A stretch of DNA of 16,854 nt from Nostoc sp. CHAB 5715 (lineage in GTDB: Bacteria; Cyanobacteriota; Cyanobacteriia; Cyanobacteriales; Nostocaceae), in contig NZ_JAIVFR010000025.1 of the NCBI RefSeq assembly GCF_020829685.1, positions 1 to 16,854 of the forward strand, given 5' to 3'. The notes below the pieces were generated by a model that saw nothing but the letters and a program-made list of their open reading frames with translations, searched no databases and was not told the DNA's origin. Positions 1 to 5,835 of this stretch are shown piece by piece (position 1 is the first letter of the stretch; each line of letters starts with the position of its first letter). Position numbers and translations under genes: made by a program.

Positions 1-191
1 ATTTCGCAGCAGTTGTAGTTATCAAGGATTGGACGTGCGGAGTATCCTAAAAAGCGCAGTTTCTTTTGAATAGCTGATGTTGAGCGTGTGTATCCTCTTT
101 TCTTGAGCCGATATGCTATTTGTTTAACAGTGTAGAGACAAGCCATTTCTTCAATGATTGCGAGTTCTTCATCAGTCCATTTTGTATGCAT
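1..191 (-). CDS. HTH-type small DNA-binding protein, C-terminus cut by window edge
   Basis: An open frame of 63 codons runs off the left edge. The start is well supported: ATG at 191-189 is preceded by GGGGAGG with 7 bases between (199-205 on the plus strand). The protein begins MHTKWTDEELAIIEEMA and continues with a basic segment TVKQIAYRLKKRGY then STSAIQKKLRFLGYSARP. A Trp-containing acidic opening followed by a helix-turn-helix-like segment (about residues 12-48) resembles SANT/Myb-like or resolvase-like HTH modules found on plasmids and phages. That is a resemblance judged by eye. It lies 17 bases downstream of the preceding minus-strand gene and probably shares its transcript. A regulatory or DNA-binding role is inferred only. 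Confidence 0.6.
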   Translation of the reverse strand, partial: MHTKWTDEELAIIEEMACLYTVKQIAYRLKKRGYTRSTSAIQKKLRFLGYSARPILDNYNCCE

Positions 192-208
192 CTGATTACC
201 TCCCCTAT

Positions 209-418
209 TTATGCAGATTTAGTAGAAGACTGTTCTTGGATAATTCGAGCGCTGATAGATTCAAAATCCACTTGGAATATGTTCATATATGTGGACATTT
301 CCCCAGTGTTGTAGCGGTCTACTATGTGCTGTTTGATTGTGGATTGATTCAGGCCATTAGGGATATAAATGTGCGCTTCACTCGTAATTTTTTCGACTAC
401 TGTGACAATGATTCTCAT
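209..418 (-). CDS. Hypothetical 69-aa protein
   Basis: The family is not recognised. The frame starts at ATG 418 with AGGA (426-429) spaced 7 bases, and ends TAA at 209-211. The protein starts MRIIVTVVEKITSEAHIYIPNG, which reads as two short beta strands, followed by a helical middle (STIKQHIVDRYN) and a Gln/Ser-rich tail. No signal peptide or membrane segment is present. Frames on the opposite strand (120-314 and 158-424) overlap it but lack comparable ribosome-binding sites and are taken as shadows. The 17-base spacing to the downstream HTH gene suggests co-transcription. Small size and position in a run of unknown genes fit a plasmid accessory gene. Confidence 0.5.
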   Translation of the reverse strand: MRIIVTVVEKITSEAHIYIPNGLNQSTIKQHIVDRYNTGEMSTYMNIFQVDFESISARIIQEQSSTKSA

Positions 419-484
419 GGTTAATTCCTATCTGATTAATTGAGGATTCAGAAGTTAGAATAATTCTGAATCCTGACTTTTGGT

Positions 485-1399
485 TTAACTTGCCCCAGTC
501 TTTACTGTTTGCACCTGTTGCATCCAAGTTTTGATTGCCGTTAACTCATCCGCACCGCTAGCAACAGCATTAACAACAAGATTTTGATATGAAGATTCCG
601 CTTGATTGGGATGGTCACACTTGCCTGCTGCCCAAGCCAAACACATAGTCTTCACCAATTCATCAATCTTGCTAATATGCAATTGGCTGGGACTATTAGT
701 GTCTTGGAATTGCAACCACTCTCTGACCAAATCAAGGGGATAATCAAGCAAAGTGCGAATATTTTTTACTCGTAAATCAAGTGTGTGTACTGGTTGAGGG
801 ACTACGCTAAGTTTTGGTGTAAATGAAATGGTTGAAGAAGCACCACCTAAAAGAGATTGAATGTCACGAATGATTGTTGCCCAATCCAAATCTCTACTCC
901 ATTCCCTGTAAATCTTGGTCTTACTTGCAGCATCGTAAAGATTACAGAAAACTGTGTTCTCGTCGCCACCATTCGCAACGATAATCAGTGGCTTAGAAAA
1001 ATCTTGGATTAATGAAGCAGCTAAAAGAAAGCTTTTAGCAAAATTGGTTTCAACACCAGTTCTTATGATGTAAAGTTCATCAGCGTTCACGACAATATCA
1101 AGTTTAAGATTGTCCTTACCTTTAAACTCTTTAGTCGTCAATCGCAGTTCTGACAAGTACCCAGTTAATGCTCTTTGGGGAACTGGGATGGTTTTCTCCC
1201 TGTCAATATCGTAGTGATACCACAGGTAAGATTCTCCACCTAACTCGGCGTTTTTGACATAGAGATAAATCGGTTCGGGAGGGTTGCATAAACCTAGTTT
1301 GATTTCAGTAGCCATATTTTGTTGGGATATGTGATAATTAGTGGTTTGTAACGGAACTTTCAGTGCTTTACGATTGCTTGAAGAAAAGCTGATATTCAA
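485..1399 (-). CDS. Hypothetical protein of 304 aa (276 aa if ATG 1315 is used)
   Basis: Not recognised. The longest frame uses TTG at 1399 with a weak AGAGAAG seven bases upstream, only 15 bases after the previous gene's stop. An internal ATG at 1315 (MATEIKLGLCNPPEPIYLYV) would give 276 residues but has no Shine-Dalgarno; I cannot decide between them. From about residue 29 to 190 the protein alternates hydrophobic strands and turns (IYLYVKNAELGGESYLWYHY, KLDIVVNADELYIIRTGVET), suggesting a beta-rich fold. The C-terminal 90 residues are helical, with a Trp-containing segment (CLAWAAGKCDHPNQAE). It has no signal peptide and no transmembrane helix. An OB-fold-like single-stranded DNA-binding role would fit a mobile element, but no motif proves it. 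Confidence 0.7.
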   Translation of the reverse strand: MNISFSSSNRKALKVPLQTTNYHISQQNMATEIKLGLCNPPEPIYLYVKNAELGGESYLWYHYDIDREKTIPVPQRALTGYLSELRLTTKEFKGKDNLKLDIVVNADELYIIRTGVETNFAKSFLLAASLIQDFSKPLIIVANGGDENTVFCNLYDAASKTKIYREWSRDLDWATIIRDIQSLLGGASSTISFTPKLSVVPQPVHTLDLRVKNIRTLLDYPLDLVREWLQFQDTNSPSQLHISKIDELVKTMCLAWAAGKCDHPNQAESSYQNLVVNAVASGADELTAIKTWMQQVQTVKTGAS

Positions 1400-1414
1400 G
1401 CAATCGCTTCTCTA

Positions 1415-1804
1415 CTAAATAGAAGTCTCTCGATTCCGGTCTAACTCCCATTGCAGATAAGTGAGCGCAGTTTGAGCATCAGCAATGTTTAAATCTGGCT
1501 GATACCCTGCTTCCAACAGTTGTTTGTAGTCTGGGTGTGTAGCAATTTCAGATATCAGGGTTTGGGCTTGTTCAACTAAGTAGTGCAGATTTGGGTTAGA
1601 CATTTCGATGCCCAGCCGTGAACATAAATCTTCTGCTTTCACTCCTGTTATTCCTGGCTCAATCTCCATTTCTAACTCTTCAAGCAGAGATTGGAAATCA
1701 GGGTGTTCATCGTTGATTTCAACCTCAAATAAATCTGCACTCTTTGTAACAGTGGTCGCCCAATCAGGTAAAGTCTGTGGAATGGTCTTAGCGTAAAGTT
1801 TCAT
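1415..1804 (-). CDS. Hypothetical acidic 129-aa protein
   Basis: The family is not recognised. The start ATG at 1804 is chosen because GAGGAG (1811-1816) sits six bases upstream; a longer frame from 1846 has no such site and would overlap the previous gene. The protein begins MKLYAKTIPQTLPDWATTV and is markedly acidic, with a run EEINDEHPDFQ-like middle (residues about 24-50, including LLEELEMEIEPGI) and helical segments to the end (DAQTALTYLQWELDRN). It has no membrane segment or signal. Its stop lies 15 bases before the TTG of the next gene, so the two are probably translated from one mRNA. Acidic, small and unassigned is typical of plasmid or phage accessory proteins, but that is not evidence of function. 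Confidence 0.6.
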   Translation of the reverse strand: MKLYAKTIPQTLPDWATTVTKSADLFEVEINDEHPDFQSLLEELEMEIEPGITGVKAEDLCSRLGIEMSNPNLHYLVEQAQTLISEIATHPDYKQLLEAGYQPDLNIADAQTALTYLQWELDRNRETSI

Positions 1805-1829
1805 GATTTTCTCCTCTGGGATTAATAAC

Positions 1830-2033
1830 CTAAAAATCCTCGGCAATCTCCAACAAAAAGCCGCGTCCCGTGTTCTGTACTTGCACCAGTTCTTTATCTA
1901 GAAGTGTTTGAATAACTGAATCAGAGAATTGAAACTGAAGACGGTGCAGAGGCACACAACCGCCGCAAAGCCGAATCGAACGCAGCAAATGATTAGCTCT
2001 ACGGTCAAAGCTGTTGTCAACGGTCTTAGGCAT
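1830..2033 (-). CDS. Small winged-helix-like protein, 67 aa
   Basis: ATG at 2033 overlaps the end of the upstream gene by eight bases (the upstream TAA is at 2028-2026). It is preceded by GAGGG eight bases away, inside the upstream coding sequence, so translational coupling is likely. A GTG at 2042 would add three residues. The sequence MPKTVDNSFDRRANHLLRSIRLCGGCVPLHRLQFQFSDSVIQ... ends in LLDKELVQVQNTGRGFLLEIAEDF. The layout of helix, Arg/Leu-rich helix and a terminal strand-Gly-strand (LVQVQNTGRGFLLEI) resembles a minimal winged helix; that is a fold guess from pattern, not a family match. The two cysteines (CGGC) might bind metal but stand alone. Confidence 0.55.
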   Translation of the reverse strand: MPKTVDNSFDRRANHLLRSIRLCGGCVPLHRLQFQFSDSVIQTLLDKELVQVQNTGRGFLLEIAEDF

Positions 2034-2352
2034 TGTTTGCACCCTCAGTTAATACGGTTAACTGTTGTTGAAGAATGGAGATTTGGTGTTGATAAAACTC
2101 AATCTCTGCGCGGATCTGCAAGAATAATTCTTCAGGTGTAAGTGGTTGGATTTGAGACTCTTGAAAATGGAACAATTCGTCAGAGTTTTTGTGAGGCATC
2201 AGCGCATAACGCCAGCCATCACCAAATTGTTCAGCTAATTCAGTACCAGAGGGGTAGTAATAAAACCCCAAAATGATGCCGTCCTTAGTGCGCTGTTCCA
2301 TAGCAAAGCGGGGATATTCCCAGTGTTGGGGGATTGATATTGTTGGTTGCAT
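2026..2352 (-). CDS. Hypothetical 108-aa protein with C-terminal coiled coil
   Basis: Not recognised. It starts at ATG 2352 (MQPTISIPQHWEYPRFAMEQRTKDG) without a clear Shine-Dalgarno; an internal ATG at residue 18 is possible. The first 60 residues look like a compact beta-rich unit with many aromatics (GIILGFYYYPSGTELAEQFGDGWRYALMPH). The last 45 form a helix with Leu/Ile heptads (EELFLQIRAEIEFYQHQISILQQQLTVL), probably a coiled coil for dimerisation. Its end overlaps the next gene by eight bases in the arrangement ATGCCTAA, a coupled pair. It has no secretion signal or membrane segment. The Gly/Tyr-rich core might be a conserved domain of plasmid proteins, but I cannot name one. Confidence 0.6.
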   Translation of the reverse strand: MQPTISIPQHWEYPRFAMEQRTKDGIILGFYYYPSGTELAEQFGDGWRYALMPHKNSDELFHFQESQIQPLTPEELFLQIRAEIEFYQHQISILQQQLTVLTEGANNA

Positions 2353-2443
2353 TGATTTAATGGGAATTGGTGAATAAGCGAGTAGTTGATGAGCGATCGT
2401 TTAACTGTTACAACTTCAGCGATCGCTCTTGTATGTGCGAGAA

Positions 2444-2824
2444 TTACGCCGTTACCAACTCCCAACTTTCTGCAACTGGCGTATACTCCCGTAACAGTTC
2501 CCAGTCAAGGGATGTCAGCATCTCAAATGGGCGGTCTAGCAATTCTTCAAATGTTGGCTCAATGCTGGGTGAAGTTTCCACCATCGACAGCCACCACACT
2601 GCATCCAACACCGAGTCACAGGGTATGCGCTGCTGGGTTTCGTCTGCTGCGCGTGTGAACCACCAGCCGAGGTCAGTGCATCCTACTTCGCCTAATTTCT
2701 GGTCATTTTGGTAAATGCCATCGTCCAGCATTTCAAAGCCGTACTTCTCGCACTCCTTGAAAATCTGCGCCATGATTTCGTTACCAGTACTGCAAACTTC
2801 TTCTGGTAATTGCTCTTGTACCAT
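2444..2824 (-). CDS. Hypothetical acidic 126-aa protein, first gene of the minus-strand run
   Basis: Not recognised. The ATG at 2824 opens MVQEQLPEEVCSTGNEIMAQIFKECEKYGFEMLDDGIY; a second ATG at residue 18 is a possible start, and neither has a strong ribosome-binding site. The protein is acidic and Trp-rich (LGWWFTRAADE, LDAVWWLSMVE, SLDWELL), without membrane segments. It is the most upstream gene of the minus-strand series, with a spacer of about 90 bases to the next. Upstream (2,825-2,905) on the same strand a TTGACA (about 2,850) is visible, but no -10 box lies at a normal distance, so the promoter is unresolved. An overlapping plus-strand frame (2367-2714) is treated as a shadow, because it is Ser-rich and low in complexity. 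Confidence 0.6.
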   Translation of the reverse strand: MVQEQLPEEVCSTGNEIMAQIFKECEKYGFEMLDDGIYQNDQKLGEVGCTDLGWWFTRAADETQQRIPCDSVLDAVWWLSMVETSPSIEPTFEELLDRPFEMLTSLDWELLREYTPVAESWELVTA

Positions 2825-2890
2825 CCGTGAGAGGTTAGAATAAGGCGCCTTTTGTCAATCAGCTAAAATACTCAAAACAGTCTTAATAAG

Positions 2891-2965
2891 AATGATAATC
2901 GTGTATGGGGAGAGGGGGAGGAGGCAAGCGACGCTTGCCTCCTCCCCCTCTATTTGATTATCATT
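2891..2965. repeat. 39-base perfect palindrome with outer 10-base arms at the broken end of a transposase
   Basis: Inner arms of 19 bases (2912-2930, ending GGAGGCAAGCG; and 2932-2950, starting CGCTTGCCTCC) are perfectly complementary around a single A at 2931. Outside them AATGATAATC (2891-2900) pairs with GATTATCATT (2956-2965), with unequal unpaired bases (11 left, 5 right). The right outer arm is already transposase coding sequence, while the left is not. The palindrome therefore sits exactly where transposase homology starts, and the outer arms look like an inverted duplication of the breakpoint. An RNA hairpin here would be very stable. It lacks a following T-run, so a terminator role is not supported. 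Confidence 0.8.
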
Positions 2966-3847
2966 TTAATTGGCAACAAAGACTCCGACGACCATTGCCA
3001 GATAGTGTTAAATTTGCACTCCGTAATTTTGAACAAATTTGGATTGCTGATGGGTCAACCCTAGAAGCGTTATTTCGGAAGCTAAAAAGCCTGGAAGACC
3101 TGAAACCAGGACAGTTAGCCGGGAAAATTTGTACAGTTATTGATTTGATTACTCGAAAACCAGTCGAAGTTTGGTTTCACACTAATCCAGCAGCATCGGA
3201 CACTAATTTTGAAGCGGCATTATTAAATTTACTGCCTCCTAAAACTCTGATTTTACTTGACAGAGGTTTTTATCATTTCCAATTTTTACAACAAGTTATT
3301 AACCAAGAAGTTCATTTTATTACTCGTTTAAAAGCCAAAGCATCTATTCAGTACTTAAAGATTTTCAGCTATGACCATTCAGTTAAAGACCGATTGATTC
3401 AACTTGGCACTGTTCGTCGTGGCGCACCAGTACTCACTTTACGTTTAATAGAAATTAAGGTTGGTAAAACTAGCTATTCTTATGTTACTTCTGTCCTCGA
3501 CCCACAAATATTACCTCAGAAGTGTTGTGGCAGATTTATATCGCCGGAGATGGAGAGTTGAAGAAGCTTTTTACACAGTCAAACGCCTGCTGGGGCTATC
3601 TTATTTATGGACTGGTTCTATTAATGGTGTGAAGTTACAAGTCTGGGCTACTTGGCTTTTTTATGCCGTATTAGTTGACTTGGGAGATGCGGTAGCTGAT
3701 GAATTAGCTTTACCATTTGACCGCATTTCTTTGGAGATGATTTTTCGAGGTTTATACCATTTCAGCGTTGCCTACGATAAAGGTAACGCCGATGACCCTA
3801 TTAAGTACTTCGCTGCCCCAGAGAATCAAGACGCAAGAAGTGGTTAA
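2951..3847 (+). pseudogene. IS4-family transposase remnant, 5'-truncated and frameshifted
   Basis: The DDE catalytic core is intact as pieces: first Asp in WIADGS (codon 3049), second Asp in LLDRGFYH (3259), and the IS4 signature Y-x2-R-x3-E-x6-K in YRRRWRVEEAFYTVK with Glu at 3560. It is followed by LLGLSYLWTGS and a hydrophobic C-terminus. Two defects are visible. The N-terminal region before the first Asp is reduced to about 30 plausible residues, and the sequence upstream is the palindrome, so the normal start is lost. Between 3517 and 3523 the reading frame shifts by +1 (LDPQILP in one frame, VVADLYRRRW in the next), consistent with a one-base insertion or two-base deletion. Terminal inverted repeats were not found. 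Transposition activity is very unlikely; programmed frameshifting is an unlikely alternative for this family. Confidence 0.85.
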
Positions 3848-3930
3848 ATATCTCCGAAAGCCAGTCTCCAGGCTAGATTTGTCCGCTTTTCCTGCACCCT
3901 CACAGACATTTGTGCAATTACCTTAACCTC

Positions 3931-4182
3931 TCACCGATGCCAGATGGCATGAATTTCTGCCAGTCTACGCTTGTCAGCTTCTGACGGTTCCCTACGATGT
4001 TCTCCTTGGGAAAACCAATGAGCTACCGTACTTTTAGAGCGTCCGCACAACTCAGCAAGTTCTTCGTAATTTACAGCCCAATGTTTCAGGAACTCTTCAG
4101 GCTCCATTTTGATAGCAACCTTAGCTTTATAAATCTCAAACAGTTTCCAGTGTCTTCTAGTGGGCGTTTTGGCTGCAATCAT
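3931..4182 (-). CDS. Small HTH DNA-binding protein (83 aa), divergent from relaxase
   Basis: ATG at 4182 has GGAG (4191-4194) eight bases upstream. The 83-residue protein is basic and contains a clear helix-turn-helix at about residues 39-60 (YEELAELCGRSKSTVAHWFSQG), followed by a helical Arg/Glu-rich tail (EADKRRLAEIHAIW). The motif resembles the recognition helices of XRE/Cro-like or transposon-type HTH domains: the S-K-S-T-V-A-H-W segment would be the recognition helix. It is transcribed away from the relaxase gene with a 168-base shared upstream region. That layout is common for a regulator or an accessory relaxosome protein acting on the intervening DNA. The precise family and target are not identifiable by eye. 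Confidence 0.65.
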   Translation of the reverse strand: MIAAKTPTRRHWKLFEIYKAKVAIKMEPEEFLKHWAVNYEELAELCGRSKSTVAHWFSQGEHRREPSEADKRRLAEIHAIWHR

Positions 4183-4350
4183 AGTGACAACTCCAATAAT
4201 GCACGGGCGACAACATTATTTAGAGTTATGATACTGGAGAGAGCGATCGCCCGGAAGCAGTGTTCTAGTGAGAGCAATTGTATAATCCCAAGTAAAAAGC
4301 AGCACAAGTTGTATGAAAGACCCTGCACGTCTACGCAAACAGGAGTCCCC
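4183..4350. promoter_or_regulatory. Divergent control region between HTH gene and relaxase; possible oriT site
   Basis: This 168-base spacer separates two divergent genes. It contains a HIP1 octamer (4238-4245), a consensus TATAAT at 4281-4286 on the plus strand without a good -35, and the relaxase ribosome-binding site AGGAG (4341-4345). Origins of transfer commonly lie beside relaxase genes, and a CCCTGCA string at 4321-4327 is loosely like the CCTG-C nick region of MOBP systems. However, no convincing inverted repeat next to it was found, so the oriT call is speculative. Confidence 0.3.
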
Positions 4351-5487
4351 GTGATTGGCAAGCAGTTTAAGAACCAAAGCTTCCGTTCCACCCTAGACTA
4401 TGTGCTAGGCAAAGAGAAAGCCACTATTATCGATAGCAACATGGGTGGCACTACACCCAGGCAGTTAGCTAAAGAATTTGGTGCTGCAAGAAGAATGCGA
4501 CCACTGCTGCAACGCGCCTGCGCTCACGTTATTCTCTCTATACCCCACCGCGACGCATCCCATGAAAAAGGGGAATACCACGAGCATTTGAACGATGAGC
4601 AGTACGCAGAGGTTGCCCAGCGCTGGCTCTTTGAGATGAAATTCCTGGGTGAAGGACTAAATCAAAGCCAGTACGTGATTGCCCGTCACCACGACACCGA
4701 CCACGAACACATCCATATAATTGCTTCTCGCATTCGCATGGACTCTTCAGTTGTGTCAGACTCCTGGGACTACCGTCGTAGTGAGGTGGTAGTGCGACAG
4801 TTGGAGAAGCAGTTTGGGTTGTCAGCTGCCCCCTGTAGTAGCGAAAGGGTTGCTACTCAAGTTCAACAGGAATATGGCATTAAAGCTACAGTAACTGACC
4901 GTCGCGCCCAAACCCAGAAGCAGAAACACCACGCAAGCAACAAACCACCTGTTACCCAACTGCTAGCTGACATCATTGATGAAGCAACATTAGACCAACC
5001 CACTGTTACCGAGTTGATTAGCAGACTACAGCAGCATGGTGTTTTGGTTCATCCACAGTTTAGCAGTAGGGGGTTGTTTAAAGAAGCGATCGCCTTTGAG
5101 ATGAATGGGGTGAAGGTGGCTGGTAATAGACTAGGGTCAGCATACAGCTTTCCTGGTCTTCAAAAAAAACGTGGTATTTCCTATGACCCAGAACGGGATT
5201 TACCTGCGATACATGCGTGTGCGGCTGGAGACTTGGTTGAATTGCTACCAGATGCTACCGAGCAATTAGTGGAAGTATCGCCCCCCAGTGAGGAAGTAGC
5301 AACGGCGATGTCTACAACGGGCGTAGATGCAGCACCCCAGGAGGCAATTCAGCAACAAAACTATGCCAGCAGCATCAGTCCCATTATCCGGCTATTTTGG
5401 CACAAAGTGGGACAACCAAAAACATATTCAGGAGAGGTGCGACGTATCAGGTCGCGTAGGCACATCCGTGCTATGACCGAGGCATAA
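4351..5487 (+). CDS. MOB-type relaxase (MobA/VirD2-like, PF03432 family), C-terminally truncated
   Basis: This enzyme would nick one strand at oriT and stay bound by a tyrosine to lead plasmid transfer. GTG at 4351 is chosen as start: AGGAG lies five bases upstream and the reading (V)IGKQFKNQSFRSTLDYVLG matches the usual relaxase opening. The probable catalytic Tyr is Y17. Motif III, which binds the metal, is HHDTDHEHIH (residues 113-122), followed by IIASRIRMD and DSWDYRRSEVVVRQLE, typical of cyanobacterial and proteobacterial plasmid relaxases. The codons after E362 (5437 onward; VRRIRSRRHIRAMTEA) belong to an intron fragment, so the native C-terminus is missing. The nicking domain is complete, so activity is conceivable, but processing and helper functions in the lost tail are not. 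A longer in-frame extension back to 3997 has no support. Confidence 0.85.
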   Translation: MIGKQFKNQSFRSTLDYVLGKEKATIIDSNMGGTTPRQLAKEFGAARRMRPLLQRACAHVILSIPHRDASHEKGEYHEHLNDEQYAEVAQRWLFEMKFLGEGLNQSQYVIARHHDTDHEHIHIIASRIRMDSSVVSDSWDYRRSEVVVRQLEKQFGLSAAPCSSERVATQVQQEYGIKATVTDRRAQTQKQKHHASNKPPVTQLLADIIDEATLDQPTVTELISRLQQHGVLVHPQFSSRGLFKEAIAFEMNGVKVAGNRLGSAYSFPGLQKKRGISYDPERDLPAIHACAAGDLVELLPDATEQLVEVSPPSEEVATAMSTTGVDAAPQEAIQQQNYASSISPIIRLFWHKVGQPKTYSGEVRRIRSRRHIRAMTEA

Positions 5488-5790
5488 GCCTCCTGGGAAT
5501 CCCTTCTCCTAGTCCCCATGTAAAAGAGTCACTGACTCCGGTCACACCCTCAGTAAGCAATGAACAGGGTGGAATGCAGACCACAAAAGCCTAACTTAGG
5601 AAGCCCAATCCAAAAGACGGGCAAGGGGAAGACTGAAATGGGTTAGCGCAAGCGAACCACTACAAGTCCCGTGAATTATGTGGAGCGAAAGTACACAGTA
5701 CACATGGGCTGACAACGCTCCGACCAATCCCTGAAGCTTTTGCCCAAGGGATAGAGGGGATTGTAGTTTCCCCAGTGAAGGTTAAACTTC
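5437..5790 (+). mobile_element. 5' fragment of a group II intron inserted in the relaxase gene
   Basis: It begins GTGCGAC, the group II 5' consensus GUGYG, immediately after codon 362 of the relaxase. The next 350 bases are non-coding and unusually structured: GCAC-atcc-GTGC (5460-5471), GAGGC-ataa-GCCTC, CCTA-act-TAGG, GGTTAGC-GCAA-GCGAACC with a GNRA tetraloop (about 5640-5657), GGAGCG/CGCTCC, and CAATCC/GGATTG (5727-5765). This density and purine-rich linker style match domain I of bacterial group II introns and my memory of cyanobacterial copies. No intron-encoded reverse transcriptase and no 3' domain V/VI follow before DUF502, so it is a 5' fragment. Its right end is approximate. Confidence 0.72.
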
Positions 5791-5835
5791 TAAACTAACA
5801 GAGCGGACATTTGTCTATATTGTTAGTTAGCAACT

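Larger units (their letters stand above)
1..5790. mobile_element. Remnant of a mobilizable element (plasmid- or ICE-like), left boundary outside window
   Basis: This grouping is an inference. The stretch holds a relaxase, two or three small DNA-binding-type proteins, a run of unrecognised small genes on one strand, a broken IS4-family transposase and a group II intron fragment, whereas everything to the right is conserved cyanobacterial chromosome. HIP1 octamers (for example near 2,419, 4,238 and 5,085) occur in it too, so it has been in cyanobacterial hosts for some time. The 7-base tandem repeats found in nearly every spacer on the right were not seen here. No integrase, coupling protein or attachment site is visible, so whether it is an integrated plasmid, an ICE fragment or several unrelated insertions is open. 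Confidence 0.45.

Noticed and set aside
2367..2714. Plus-strand frames opposite the 126-aa gene
   Set aside because: They are Ser/Asn-rich with no ribosome-binding site and no protein-like features. The minus-strand frame fits the gene series.
3997..4350. In-frame N-terminal extension of the relaxase
   Set aside because: It would run antisense through the HTH gene and its promoter region. Relaxase homology and an AGGAG site support GTG 4351.
4179..4391. Minus-strand frame overlapping the relaxase start
   Set aside because: It overlaps both the supported HTH gene start and the relaxase ribosome-binding site, and has no own start signal.
3878..5810. Shared AGCGGACA-like strings near 3,880 (inverted) and 5,803 as ends of one element
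   Set aside because: The match is only about eight bases with no supporting flanks, which is expected by chance in 17 kb.
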